Of a stretch of DNA of 64,000 nucleotides, positions 1-11,836 are shown piece after piece. The translations under genes were made by a program, and so were the position numbers. Each line of letters opens with the position of its first letter. Position 1 is the stretch's first letter. The DNA is from Rattus norvegicus (Eukaryota > Chordata > Mammalia > Rodentia > Muridae), in assembly GCF_036323735.1 (NCBI RefSeq), contig NC_086021.1, positions 129,208,476 to 129,272,475 of the forward strand, read 5' to 3'. The notes under the pieces were generated by a model. It had not been told where the DNA came from, did no database searches, and was given only the letters and a program-made list of their open reading frames with translations.

Positions 1-145
1 ATAAAAACATGAGACTGATAAATATAACAACAGGAACATCTAGGTACCATGAACAGATCTTCACAATCCCTGAGATGGCTCTGCCTGTGCAAGCAAAGTA
101 AGAGAGCAAGAGCATTCCAAAATACAATTAGAAATGTGAGGTTCG

Positions 146-247
146 GGGCTGGGGATTTAGCTCAGTGGCAGAGCGCTTGCCTAGCGAGCACAAGGCCCTG
201 GGTTCGGTCCCCAGCTCCGAAAAAAAGAAAAAAAAAGAAAAAGAAAC
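146..247 (+). mobile_element. ID SINE (BC1-like type)
   Basis: A tRNA-Ala-derived body carries the pol III A box (TAGCTCAGTGG) and B box (GGTTCGGTCCC), followed by an A-rich tail with G interruptions. Target-site duplication GTGAGGTTCG at 136-145 and 248-257. Middle variant TTGCCTAGCGAGC. Confidence 0.95.
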
Positions 248-398
248 GTGAGGTTCGATCTTTGCCTCTTCTCTTACTCTCCATCTCCAGCAAACGAGAC
301 TTGCTAGTCTTCCTTACAAAGGTCTCTACCATCAGGCAGGGGCTCTCAAACCTAGGCAGCATGAGAACCACCTGGAAATCTTGTTCTAAAGGACTGCG

Positions 399-700
399 GA
401 GGTGGAAAGATGGCTCGGTTGGTCAAGTGCCTTCTAGGCATGAAAACCAGAGCTTGATCCGTGCGACCCCTCTAACAACAACAACAACAACAACAGATTC
501 TGGCACGGGGGCACACGCTTGTCATCTCTGCAGTGGAAGAGACAGGCGGAGATCTCTGGCTTGGCATACTTGGTGTGTTACAGGCCAGAGATGGCCTCAA
601 AAGGGCAGACGGTACCTGAAGAGCATCATCAGAGGCTGTTCCCTTGGCTTCCACATGCCTGTGCACACATGTATACACACCAACACATTTGAGCATATAT
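399..700 (+). mobile_element. RSINE1/B4-type SINE
   Basis: A degenerate tRNA-like head (AAGATGGCTCGGTTGG...) is followed by B1-like and B4-like parts ending in a CA-rich stretch. An (AAC)n tract sits inside at about 476-495. Confidence 0.6.
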
Positions 701-701
701 A

Positions 702-703
<2 letters not shown>

Positions 704-748
<45 letters not shown>
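704..748 (+). repeat. (CT)n microsatellite
   Basis: Uninterrupted CT dinucleotides join the tail of the preceding SINE to a B1 fragment. Confidence 0.95.
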
Positions 749-752
<4 letters not shown>

Positions 753-832
753 TTGAGACCAGCCTGGTCTACAGAGCAATTTCCAGAACAGCCAGGGTTA
801 CCCAAAAGAACCCTGTCTTGGGGGGAAAAAAA
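749..832 (+). mobile_element. B1 SINE, 3' part only
   Basis: It begins mid-element at GAGACCAGCCTGGTCTACAG and ends at the CCCTGTCT motif and A-rich tail. The 5' half is absent and is replaced by the CT tract. Confidence 0.8.
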
Positions 833-867
833 CAAGCAGAAAGATAGAAGAAAGGCAGGGAGGAAAA

Positions 868-910
868 GAGGGAGGGAGGGAGGGAGGGAGGGAGGGAGGG
901 AGGGAGGGAG
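868..910 (+). repeat. (GGGA)n microsatellite
   Basis: About ten perfect GGGA units, on the purine strand. Confidence 0.95.
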
Positions 911-1604
911 AAAACCAGTGTCTTTATCCATTCTTTACCCCATTTCCCATGCTTTGACAGGGTTCAGGTTCTACAAAAGGAATAGGAGCTATGGGTTATA
1001 AAACAGGAAGCTGCTTTGAATGATGCATGAAACAGCTAAATCTGTTCTGCTCTTGAATGAGTTCCCTTAGTGGGCAAGAGTTTCTGAGGCTTTCAGATGA
1101 TCACTAATACTCAAGAGGGAGTCTTACAACTCTTCTGGAGTGGTCCTGAGCGCTTCTCAATACAAACCAGCAGATGAGGTCATGGTCATGCAAGTGGTCA
1201 GAAAGGGGGTGGCAGCAACAATCATTGTCAAAGGGGTGTTTTCTGTCGATGAGTGAATGGAACTATTGTACACAAACTCAATGGATGCCAAGCATGTGGC
1301 CCAATTATTTTGCCTGTATGAGCATGGCACGGAAGGCTCTCCTTAGAGAACTTGATTCACACGTTTGTGTTTTGTCTTGTATCCAAAGGCAAAAGCCTAG
1401 CGATTTTCAACCAAGTTCCTGTCTTTTAAACCTAAAGCATAAGTAAGCTAGAAAGATCTAAACATCATCTATAGAAAGAAAAGGCCATTTCGGCTGGTAA
1501 AAGATAAACACAAGTTTACACTGGTCAGAATACTCACAGCAGTAAGGGTCAAGTGAGGGAAGAAGTCCGTGATTCACATCTAGGGATCAGACTCAGAAAA
1601 ACTG
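911..1604. other. Intron 1 sequence without recognisable feature
   Basis: No repeat, exon or motif was recognised. Short open frames here look like chance. Confidence 0.5.
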
Positions 1605-1865
1605 GAGTTCACTAGCTCAGCAGGCAAATGCTTGCCATGCAAGCACCAGGCCCTGAGTCTGAATCCCTAGCACCCACATAAAAGGCTAGTATGTGCCTGG
1701 AGAGGCAGAGACGGTCTTCCCAGAGCTCACTGTCCAATCAATCTAGATAAATTGGTGAGCTCCAGGTCCAAAGAGTGATCCTATGTCAAAAAGTAAAGTG
1801 GGACACTTAGGAACTAAGTTCAATGTAAGCACTCCGAATGCACACGCAAGGGCACACACAGAGTG
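1605..1865 (+). mobile_element. RSINE1/B4-type SINE
   Basis: A tRNA-like head (CTAGCTCAGCAGGCAAATGCTTGCC) is followed by a B1-like middle with AATTGGTGAGCTCCAGG and a CA-rich 3' end. Diverged. Confidence 0.7.
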
Positions 1866-1873
1866 GATAGTGT

Positions 1874-1896
1874 GGGTGGGGGTGGGGTGGGTGGGG
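1874..1896 (+). other. Short-loop G-quadruplex motif in intron 1
   Basis: Five G runs (3, 5, 4, 3 and 4 bases) are separated by single T loops. This short-loop type is among the most stable expected. It lies just after the tail of a RSINE/B4 element. Confidence 0.6.
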
Positions 1897-3154
1897 CTGG
1901 AGAGGTACGTACTCGTAGATTCTATTTACCTTAGTCCATCTTTGACTCTCCCTATATTTAAGGTAATTATATTGCTCACCAATGTCCCAGAGTTTTAATG
2001 GAATAGAAGACCTGTTTCAATGCCAGAATGGGCATATGACGGGGTATTTTTACATTTGGGGGTACACTAACCAAGAAACGTGGGAGTGAAATGATTTAGA
2101 ACAGTTCAAATTGCTCAGCTGCATAAAAGTCAAAACAAAGATGATGGAACATAATGGGTCAAACCCAGAAAACCAGAGGGACAACGACTGTCACCAGGCT
2201 GGTCATCACTACCGTTCTCTGAGCGCCACACATGAGCAAGTTGCGAGGTGCTGCCTATCCTCTTCAAGTCCCCCTGTGTTGTATGAGCCCTGGCAGGGCT
2301 CACCTAAGGGAAGAGTGGCCCACGGGCAGCTGCTCCATGAAGCAGGGTCAGCTAGTTCAGACAGCATGTTATAGACTAAGCCGTCTGTCAAAGATGAATT
2401 CACCTTGAAATAACCCTCACTAGAGACAGCTGGCCAGTATGGTTGCCTTGGAGGTCTACCTCCTGCTCTTAGTACTGATGTTGGGGGTCGTAGTCCAAAA
2501 GCTTTATGCAGTTACAAAGGATGCTACATTCGAAATGCTAATCCTGGCAGGCCACTAAGGTTCCATGAAGTGCCTATGGTATTCATTTGGCACGGGCTCT
2601 TTATATATTGGATGGGGAAAAACAATGGTGAAAACAAGAACTGAAGGAGAAGAGGAAAAGGTGCATACAGGGCTCCGCAAACTCAACAAAGAACAATTGT
2701 GGTTATCAGAGATGTCGAAGATCACACGGGGATCACATTTACCTGCTTCTCCTTCTCCCCTGGGACGGGTCCTTCAGGGAAAATGGGTTTGGGAGAGATG
2801 GATTAAGATGAAAAGAGTTATAGAGTTACAAGATGTTTATTGTTTTCGGGTACATGGCATTTTGGGGTGTTACCAGTACAGCCATACACCACAAATCAAA
2901 ACCGATATTTTGATTTTCATTTTCTGTTTTGAACTTTATAGGCCTTAAGCTAGGCGCTATAAATTTTGGGCTCATGACTTACAGCTCGCTCTCACACCGT
3001 CCTTTATAAGTTCTCAAATATGTTTTGCCATCAAAATCTTTTTTATTATTTCGGTACAGCAATTATTACCAAAAATGTCTTGCTTCTGGTATGGCATTAA
3101 TTATGTCGAACCCATGCATAAGCCACTGTAAATCTGTAACAAAAATGTCTGTCT
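1897..3154. other. Intron 1 sequence without recognisable feature
   Basis: About 1.26 kb of mixed-composition sequence. The longest frame (2565-2948, plus) has no recognisable domain and no coding-like pattern. Confidence 0.5.
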
Positions 3155-3317
3155 GCCAGGTGTGGTGGCCGCTCACCTATAATCCCAGCACTCGGGAGGC
3201 GGAGGCAGGCAGATCTCTGGGAATTCAAGGTCAGCCTGGTCTACATGGTGAGTTCCAGAACAGTCAAAGCTACATAATAGAGAGTCTATCACAAACAAAC
3301 AAACAAACAAACAAACA
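3155..3317 (+). mobile_element. B1 SINE
   Basis: Full-length B1 from GCCAGGTGTGGTGG through AATCCCAGCACTCGGGAGG to a (CAAA)n-type tail. Confidence 0.9.
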
Positions 3318-4004
3318 GCCCGTTTTTAACATCTGATGCTATAAGTGGGTCTCTCAGTAATGAAGTAAACTCAACATGTTGTGTTCTCCTATTACACGGT
3401 TTGCTGAATCGCCTCATCTACCACATTCACGCCAAGCGTTTAATAGAATGCAAATTCGTACAAATACCCATAAGTCAAATCTGTTGTGGTGAATATTTTT
3501 GGACCCCCTGAATGCCACTGACACCCCATAATCAGAAAGAAGAATGAGGAGACAATCATGTATCCAGAATTGACTTTCTGTGCCAAGAAGATGTATTTTA
3601 TAAAATATCTAATTAGCTTTATACAATATTTAATAGAGAAGTCAAGGAGCAATACAAGTGCTTTTAGGATTCTGGGAGGCTAATTTTGTAGTTATCTTAA
3701 TTTCATGAGCTGGAGACTAACGGGCTTTTATTGTAACAGAGATCCTGAGACAGCATAATTACCTGTTCACTAATTTTTTTTAGAAAAAAATCAATATTCA
3801 TGAAAATACAACAGCTTTGTGTTTTCTCTGTGAATAAAATTATCTTAATTTTCTACCAACCTTCCTTCTGCATTAATGAAACCAAGGGACCAACTCACAA
3901 AAGAGGAAACTGAAATTCTTAGAAAAGGCAAACCATAGTCCGGGAAGAGACCTCCTTCCAAAACCGAAGACCCAGGGAAGACAGAGGAAGAGAAATGAGA
4001 ACTC
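3318..4004. other. AT-rich intron 1 sequence without recognisable feature
   Basis: No repeat or exon was recognised. Confidence 0.5.
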
Positions 4005-4145
4005 ACGGACGTGGCTTTATTAATGGGCCGGGGGCTGTCAGAGGACAGCTTGTCGAAGTTTGATTTCTCCTCCTACTGTGTGGATACCTGGAATCCGCAG
4101 GCTCGGCAGCAAGCACCTTTACCTGCTGAGCCACCTCACCAGCCC
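4005..4145 (-). mobile_element. tRNA-headed SINE (B3/B4 type), antisense
   Basis: It ends in the reverse complement of the SINE head (CTGAGCCACCTCACCAGCCC). The rest is diverged. Confidence 0.6.
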
Positions 4146-4465
4146 AAGTTGTTACGTTTTAAAGAAAGGCTCTAATAAAAAGTTAAACCATCTCAGGAGG
4201 GAATTTTACAACTTCATTGAGACTAATTAGAAATCATGTAAGGCGATTTGTGATTTAATCTGACTTATTTTCCTTTAAAAAAGAAAAAAAAACTAAGATG
4301 TTTTCCCAGTTCTACTTTGTGGTTAAATTTCCCTCAATTTTTTTTTCAGTATTTCCAAGTCATTTTCCTTTTGCTATGAAATTAGCATTATATTTCCATT
4401 ATATAGATGAAGAGATTATAGGGAGTCAGAATAGGGAGTAAGCAAGATTAAGAATGAGAAGACAT

Positions 4466-4570
4466 GGGGTTGGGGATTTAGCTCAGTGGTAGAACACTTG
4501 CCTAGCAAGTGCAAGGCCCTGGGTTTGGTCCCCAGCTCCAAAAAAAAGAAAAAAAGAAAAAAAAGAGAAG
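4466..4570 (+). mobile_element. ID SINE (BC1-like type)
   Basis: Both pol III boxes are present, with some decay (AGAACACTTG for AGAGCGCTTG). Target-site duplication AAGAATGAGAAGACAT flanks it on both sides. Confidence 0.93.
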
Positions 4571-4589
4571 AAGAATGAGAAGACATGGG

Positions 4590-7112
4590 TTTAAACACAG
4601 TAAAGCCACCTACTAACAGTAAGTAAATTCCCTTGACCTCTGGGACCCGCCTGTTCATCTATAAAACAGAAGCAATACTATCCACCTCTTTCCTGGGAGG
4701 CACAAACAATGTGTCTAACAGAATGCTTAGTGCATAATTAGCCATTCAGCACAGGGCCCACCCACCAATCCACCAAGACACTTCCTCATTTAGTACAATA
4801 GATATATAATCAATCCATAATGCCATTGTGAGGGAAATGAGTTACAGTGAACACAGAGGTCCCTGGCAAGCCCAGCACTTCACGCGTGTGTTCTCTTGCT
4901 CCCTCACTCCTCATCTCAAAATGACTAGCTGAGCCATAATCAAATCCAAACACTGTCCCCTTGGAAGAACTGCCTTTGCACACACAGCTTATTTATAACA
5001 CTAAGGGAACATCTGCTTAACCTGACTGCTTAATCTGTGATTTAAATATGTCTAAAACCTAACTCTTTTCTACGGTGGCTTTATATTCCAGTTATCACCC
5101 CCCCACACACACACAAATATTATAATACCTCTCTTGAAAATACTTACTTGTCCAAAAGATATTGCTACTAGAATGTTGGCAATATATCCTTAATAATTCA
5201 CAAATTATTAATACATAATGCATTAACATAATACATATGCATGTCTAGACATCTGAATTATCCCAGTAAGGTTAACTTCAAAAATACCAGTTAGTCTTTT
5301 TATTTTTCGCTTTTTCTATTTTCTCCCAAATAAAAAGTCAAGTAGAAAATGAATACGGATTTGCATAGATAAAAACAGAAGACTGAGAAATATGGATCAG
5401 ATCCGAATGTATGAGGCAATGACCTTCAAAACTGGCTATTAGCACCGTTCTTCACAGGGGAGCAATTACACTACAATCCTCCTATGTCTACTTTCATTTC
5501 TCCTGATCTACGGATGCATTTCCATATCAGAAAGGATAAAAGAGCAGGCTGGTGATTGGGAGAACCTTCTTTGCAAAGATAGAAGGCATTCCGGTTACCT
5601 TAATAATTACATCCTAAAGGCCAGCTCACCATAACTGCATTATGAAATGCCGCCAAACCAATACCTTGACAGAAGTGCCATATGACTGAAATTTACCAAA
5701 CATGGCTTTCATGACACCAACCAATGATACATTTCTAATTCTGTATTGCACTACATGGGCTCTGGTTATTCCAAAAGCCGTAAAAGTATTTCTAAAATAG
5801 AAATGTACTAAATGAAAGCATAACACTTTAAGAAAAAAGGAGTTCAAGTCATCACCAAAAGATTTAATATACAGTATTGCCATTCTTAAATTATAAAGAA
5901 TAATGTTTAGCTAAATAGGGAGCCCAGTCCTTCCTCCCATATTAAAAACTGTACCGAGTGTTTAACAAGCAAGCACATGTGGGCACACACACACAACACA
6001 CAGTAGAAATATAAAAAGGAAAAGTTGCTAAGAAAAGCTCAATCTGTAAATGCTTTGTTTAAAAAACTGCATATTAAAAAATATTAGAATCATATACTCT
6101 CTTTTTCAAATCTTTTCTCACATGGGTAAAAACAAAAGCAAAACAACATTCAAAATAGTAACGTTTAAAAAAGGTAAATATGCTACAACTCCTCTGTTTT
6201 AGAGACTGCACCAAAAATCGCCATGTATAATGGTTAAGACATCTAGACAGTGCATGGGAGCCATGATTAATTCTTATAACATTAAATTATGAGTGCAACC
6301 AAAAATAAACACAGTAGAACATAGTAAATATTACTCTAATAAGGCCAACTTAACTTTAAAACGTTCTTTTTTTTCTCAATGACAATAAAAACCATGGCCA
6401 ATTACAGTATTAATCAACCTCACCTGTTCAAAGAAGAATAAAAAGTTGCCTTTCCTGAGACCTAAAACCACAAGGTTATCAAAGGTTTTAGAGGAGAGGT
6501 GTTACATTTGTACTCTATACCTTGGCAAAAGTTAATGATCTACTAAGAAATTTTATGTCACTATATACTACAAAAGTATTCTTAAGACTTAGGAAGCCTA
6601 AACCTCACACTGCCCTCGGCAGGCTATTTTACACATTTGTTAAATTTTTAAGCCAAGGGATAAAGACTTTTAAAGCTCTTGACAATGTACTCAGACTGCG
6701 AAGGTGTCAGTTTTATGCTTTCTCCTCCTCCAGTAAAACAAAACGGGAGGGGGGGGGGAGGCAGCTGTACATAGAAACAGTGACACCATAGAAACAAAAA
6801 GTAGCAAGCCACTATGGAGTTGGGAAATAATACATACCATCTCTTCATCGTCGTTAACTACAGGAACCCTTTCATTTCATGCCTCCCATTTTTTATGGGC
6901 ATTTAATCTGTATTAAGTAGACTTCAAAAAGGAGTCTGTGCTCAATCTCTAGTCTCCTGGATCTTTGGCAGCAGCCAACACTTAAACCCAGGGCTTGGGG
7001 CGGGGGAGGGTATTGAGAAGGAGGCTGAACTGAGCACAGTCAGCATTAAACATCTACTCTCTACCCAGGGTCTTTCTCACATGTCTTTTTTTTTTTTTTA
7101 ATGGTATTATGC
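4590..7112. other. Repeat-poor AT-rich block of intron 1
   Basis: About 2.5 kb contains only a short CA tract near 5100 and no SINE, LINE or LTR that I recognise, which is unusual for this window. No exon is visible. Conserved non-coding sequence is possible but cannot be judged from one genome. Confidence 0.5.
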
Positions 7113-7123
7113 TCTGTCAGCAA

Positions 7124-7126
7124 GAT

Positions 7127-7177
<51 letters not shown>

Positions 7178-7211
7178 GGATAGATAGACAGACAGACAGG
7201 CAGGCAGGCAG
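7124..7211 (+). repeat. (GATA)n microsatellite grading into (GACA)n and (GGCA)n
   Basis: About 14 GATA units are followed by a GATG interruption, then GACA and GGCA units, showing stepwise decay of the motif. A T-rich run precedes it at 7087-7100. Confidence 0.95.
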
Positions 7212-7864
7212 AAGACAGATGGGGCACCTGAGGGTAAGATCTAGGCAGGCTTTTTCCCCCCACATCTGTGCTTAGAAGCCTCCTCCAGGTTCTTGCAGGA
7301 AATGAAAGGGATCAGGCGAGACCCTTCTGGGTCCAACTCAATTTTTCTTCTCCACAAAGAGCAGTTTTTCTTCTCCACAAAGAGAGTGAGCGCAGGGTCC
7401 TCTGGTTGAAGAACTAAACCTGAGAGCATTGTCGGTGTTTTCAATCTCTGACTTTATAAAGGACAGACTGCATTCCTGGGGAAAACCATATATGACTCCT
7501 GACGCGCCACACAGCAGTAGTGAAGGGACACAAGCAAGGGGTTGTAAAAACCAGGTTCTGAAAGAAATGCTGTACGGCATTATTGCATTGTTGGCTTTTC
7601 CCTAAGTCCCCAATTCTTTCCAGCCACTGCTAACCTCCAAATCGTTGGGACTTGTTGCTAAATCTTTGCCTCACGCCCCCCACCCCTAGAAATAACCAAC
7701 ACGCTGAGATTTGGGGATCAAAAGACAAGGAAGAGAGCTAGATCCTCAAAGCACGGAAGGTTGGGAGCCTTCAATAGGCCACTCTGCATGGGCTGCGCGT
7801 TCCGTCTGACTCACAAACGCTCGGGAGAAATTATGACATAAACCTTTATCCTTCCAACCAGGGA
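7212..7864. other. Non-repetitive sequence bordering the CpG island
   Basis: Intron 1 side of the promoter. It contains an AP-1-like TGACTCA at 7807-7813 but no exon or repeat. Confidence 0.45.
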
Positions 7865-7881
7865 GATAAAGGCTGGCTGGC

Positions 7882-7910
7882 GGGGCTGGCGGGCCTGGCG
7901 GGGCCCGGGG
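7882..7910 (+). other. G-quadruplex motif at the CpG-island edge
   Basis: Runs of GGGG, GGG, GGGG and GGGG have loops of 5, 6 and 3 bases at the intronic edge of the CpG island, on the Frmd5 template strand. Confidence 0.5.
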
Positions 7911-7917
7911 AGCCTCA

Positions 7918-8645
<728 letters not shown>

Positions 8646-8655
8646 GGGGCGGGGC
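8646..8655. promoter_or_regulatory. GC box (Sp/KLF-type) upstream of Frmd5
   Basis: GGGGCGGGGC is a perfect GC box on the plus strand, about 245 bases upstream of the Frmd5 ATG and at the edge of the CpG island. It directly adjoins the upstream ATG at 8645. Confidence 0.6.
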
Positions 8656-8667
8656 CTAGGTAGGGGG

Positions 8668-8672
8668 CCAAT
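8668..8672. promoter_or_regulatory. CCAAT box 1 (NF-Y-type)
   Basis: CCAAT within GGCCAATGGA, 13 bases beyond the GC box. For the minus-strand gene it reads as the inverted ATTGG form. NF-Y sites near GC boxes are typical of CpG-island promoters. Confidence 0.5.
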
Positions 8673-8711
8673 GGAGGTCAGCGCGGCGGAACCGATTAGC
8701 AGGAGGAAGAG

Positions 8712-8716
8712 CCAAT
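8712..8716. promoter_or_regulatory. CCAAT box 2 (NF-Y-type)
   Basis: CCAAT within GAGCCAATCAGGA matches the extended NF-Y consensus (CCAATCAG) well. It lies 44 bases from CCAAT box 1 in the same orientation, about four helical turns, so the two would sit on the same DNA face. Confidence 0.5.
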
Positions 8717-9448
8717 CAGGATAAGGAACGGGGATGATGAACGGGTGGAGGAAGCAATCATCACAAAACAGCAGTACTGAGCCCCAGTCGGGCCAGCCCC
8801 TTAGCGCCCCAAGCCCTCGCTCGCTCCTTTCGCGGGCGGTGGTTGGTATGGATGCTGTTTGTCCTGGGCCGGGCCATGTGCGGACACTTCACAAGATCGG
8901 TGTCTACAACCTGGAATAACATTTGAGCTGTTTCAGGAGTCAAGTCCTGCACCCTGCAAACACCCGGTTCCTGCCCTCTTAGAATCCGAAGCGTGGAGGT
9001 GACACCTGCAGAAAACAAGTCACCCACGATAGCCGACCTGGCGGCTGCCCCCACCTGTGCGCTGCCCTAAGTCCGCTCCATGGGCCCTTGTGCCTCGAGC
9101 ACCCTTATTTTGGTGAACATCTGTTTTACAATAGCTATTTACTCTGGTGCAACCACAGAAGCTTGTAAGCGCCCGCGTTTAGCGCTCAGAAAACCCTACG
9201 CTCTAACCCTCCTTTTATTTTCAGAAGACAAAAGGAGGCTGAGGTGTGCTTCTTAGCTGGGCAAGGAACAGGAAGTGGTGGACCTTTCATTGTACTTTTA
9301 GTAAGAATTATTCCACCTTCAGACTTCTGCAACAAAACACAATAGGTCAGGAGCTGTATAGCACAAAGAAGGGGAGGGTGCCTCCTTTCCTTTGTGTCCT
9401 CATTTGCAGACTTAAAAGTCCTTTCCAGAACTTCACTAAGAAACAGCC
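8717..9448. other. Upstream flank of the Frmd5 promoter
   Basis: GC content falls away from the CpG island. There is no repeat and no recognisable exon. Divergent transcription from the CpG island is possible but unsupported. Confidence 0.45.
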
Positions 9449-9462
9449 ACCTTCAAAGATTT

Positions 9463-9660
9463 TATTGTTAATAATATCAATGTGTGCACATGCGTGGAAT
9501 ATGAACGTTCAGGTGCCCCGCACGAGTGTGAAGGTCAGAGGACAACTTTGTGTGGAATCTGTTCTCTCCTGCCACCTTTATGTGGGCTTCAGTGATCAAA
9601 GTCGTGTGGCCAGACTTGCCTGGCAAGCACTTTTACCCACTAAGCTATCCCACTGGCTCT
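9463..9660 (-). mobile_element. B4/RSINE-type SINE, antisense
   Basis: It has a GTGTGCACATGCGTGG tail and a reversed tRNA-like head. Target-site duplication ACCTTCAAAGATT at 9450-9462 and 9661-9673 (junction good to one base). Confidence 0.75.
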
Positions 9661-9711
9661 ACCTTCAAAGATTACAATGAAAGGAAATGTTGAAAAGGAA
9701 TTAGGTTGGAA

Positions 9712-9770
9712 TAGGGGTGTAACTCAGTGTAACCCTTTCCTAGCAGGTGACAAGATCCAGCACTGAAACA
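9712..9770 (+). mobile_element. Degenerate ID-like tRNA-derived fragment
   Basis: GGGTGTAACTCAGTGT followed by TTCCTAGCAGG resembles a decayed ID head. No tail or duplication can be seen. Confidence 0.35.
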
Positions 9771-9918
9771 ATGTCAAAGTAAAACATTAGTGCTGTGAGA
9801 AATATATTCATTAAAATAATGAATTATTAATTTCTTATTACATGTATGTTCTTAGTATATCAGCATAACAGAATTATTAGAACCCCCTATATTATACTAA
9901 AAAAAAAAAGCCTGACCT

Positions 9919-10068
9919 TTTTTGGGGTGGAGGGGTTTCAAGACAGCTCACTGTGTAGCTCTGGCTGTACTCAAACTCACTATGTAGAGCAGGCTGGCCT
10001 CCAACTTACAGAGACCCACCTGCCTCTGCCTCCCAAATGCTGGGATTAAAGTCCTACACTCCTATGGC
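9919..10068 (-). mobile_element. B1 SINE, antisense
   Basis: Reverse-complement B1 with CAAACTCACTATGTAGAGCAGGC and CTCCCAAATGCTGGGATTAA. Confidence 0.85.
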
Positions 10069-10184
10069 TGCTCCTATTTTAATTTTGTCTACACGTTGCC
10101 TGAATCAAATCCAAGACTTGGCTTTTGCGAGTTAAGGATTGGTAGTAGCCCTAATATTGAGCTACACCCCCAACGTTTGCCTAT

Positions 10185-10282
10185 TTGAGACAGAGCTTCA
10201 CTCTGTAGCTCAGATGACCCCAAAATGGATCCCCCTCAAGTTCTTCAGTGTTGAATTAAAGGCGTTTGACACCTAGCTGGCT
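10185..10282 (-). mobile_element. Old B1-like fragment, antisense
   Basis: Starts GAGACAGAGCTTCACTCTGT and ends ATTAAAGGCG...CCTAGCTGG. Strongly diverged. Confidence 0.55.
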
Positions 10283-10601
10283 CTTGACGTTAACAGTATG
10301 TTTCCCTAGTGTCTTTGGTTTCCAATACCATCACCACCCTCCCTCTCCCCTCACCTTAGTGTTGTGGACTGTCCCCTTGCTGCATTTAGTAGCCACAGGA
10401 AGATGTTCCTCTGTGCAGTGCACTCCTGACATAGTTACAAGACTAAAACCGGCCAAATGCTCTGTCTACTTCACAGCCTGGGCAGTAGCCTGGGGCCTGG
10501 AATACAGAAGAAGGCATTCTATTAATGATGAAGTGACAAATGGAATGATGGGTGTGCTATTCCATCTACAACTCCAGAAAGATCGATAAAGAAACTGGGA
10601 G

Positions 10602-10785
10602 GGGCTGGAGGGATGGCTCAGCGGTTAAGAGCAGTGACCGTACTTCCAGAGGTCCCGAGTTCAAATCCCAGCAACCACATGGCGACTCACGACCATCTGT
10701 AACGAGATCTGGGCCCATCTTCTGCAGACAGCTGCAGTGTACTCGTATACATAAAATAAATAATTCATAAAAAAATAAAATATTA
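10602..10785 (+). mobile_element. B2 SINE
   Basis: Head GGGGCTGGAGGGATGGCTCA, GTTCAAATCCCAGCAACCAC, and a tail with AATAAA-type motifs. Confidence 0.9.
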
Positions 10786-10817
10786 AAAAAATAATATTTA
10801 AAAAAAATCTCATTCCT

Positions 10818-11012
10818 CAGACTGACGAGATGGCTCAGTGGGTGCTTGCTGCCAAGCATGACAAGCAGAGTTTAATCCCCAGGATCCACATGGTGGAAGA
10901 AGAGAACCAACTCCTACAATTTGTCTTCTGCTTATCACACAGACACCATGAAATGTGCATACAAGTGCATACAGAGACACACACACATATAAGTAAATTA
11001 TATATATATAAA
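10818..11012 (+). mobile_element. B4A-type SINE
   Basis: GAGATGGCTCAGTGGGTGCTTGCTG..., GGATCCACATGGTGGAAG, then a CA/TA-rich end. Confidence 0.75.
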
Positions 11013-11036
11013 ACTAGGAGCTTCAGGAAGGTCTCG

Positions 11037-11698
11037 TAGACAAGCATAAGCATTACTGTGTCAAAGGAGAGTCTATTGAGTCCTGCCCTGTTGTGTAACT
11101 GGGAGAAATGGAAATTTTCAAGCAGGAAGCACTTTGGTTGAAGGCAAAGTTACTATTTGTTATAAAAATCTCAAAAAGGAAGGGAAAACATCCAAGAAGC
11201 CGGAGGAAACCCATTAGTGTGATGGTGGGGATGCATCTCGAACAGGTTATGCAAATAAGCAGCTGCTAGGATAAAAAGGCGAAGCACCCTGGATCCAGAA
11301 AGCCGAGAGGAACTGAATGCACCGTATGCTGCCACCAAAGTAAGACGGAAGACGCAGTCGAGAAGGGCAAGATGGTGACAGCTGTGCAGTGTTCCAAGTA
11401 GCAGCCCAGCTTAGCCGAGGAGAATCACGTCTGCCTGGAAGCTCCTCAGGTCAAGACACGCCCATCTTTGTGCATAAGACGCATCTGCAAACTGTCCTTT
11501 CTCCTCAGAGAGCAGAGGGTGGCAAACAGTGAGATACGAGAGTCCAGTGCTCGCCTCTAAAGGATGAGCAGAAGTTCGGGGGACACTGGAAAGATGGGGT
11601 TCCAAAAATATCAAACCGAAAACACAAATACTATGTTTAATTTTCCCAAGGTTATTGAGCCCGGCACAGAGAAGAATTGACCATTAAGAGACAGAATA
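11037..11698. other. Intergenic sequence without recognisable feature
   Basis: No repeat or exon was recognised. Confidence 0.45.
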
Positions 11699-11836
11699 GG
11701 GTATGTCGCTGCACGGCTATGATCCCAGTACTCAGGAGGTGGAGGCAAAAAAAACCAAAGTTCAAGGTCACCCTTCTGCTACAAAGGAAATTCCAGGCCA
11801 GCCCATGCTAAGACCTTGTCTCCCCCCTCAAAAACA
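11699..11836 (+). mobile_element. Old B1-like SINE
   Basis: ATGATCCCAGTACTCAGGAGG and CCTTGTCTCCCCCC place it as a diverged B1 or proto-B1. Confidence 0.6.

Noticed and set aside
2565..2948. 127-codon plus-strand frame
   Set aside because: No domain, intronic position and no splice-site support. Chance open frame.
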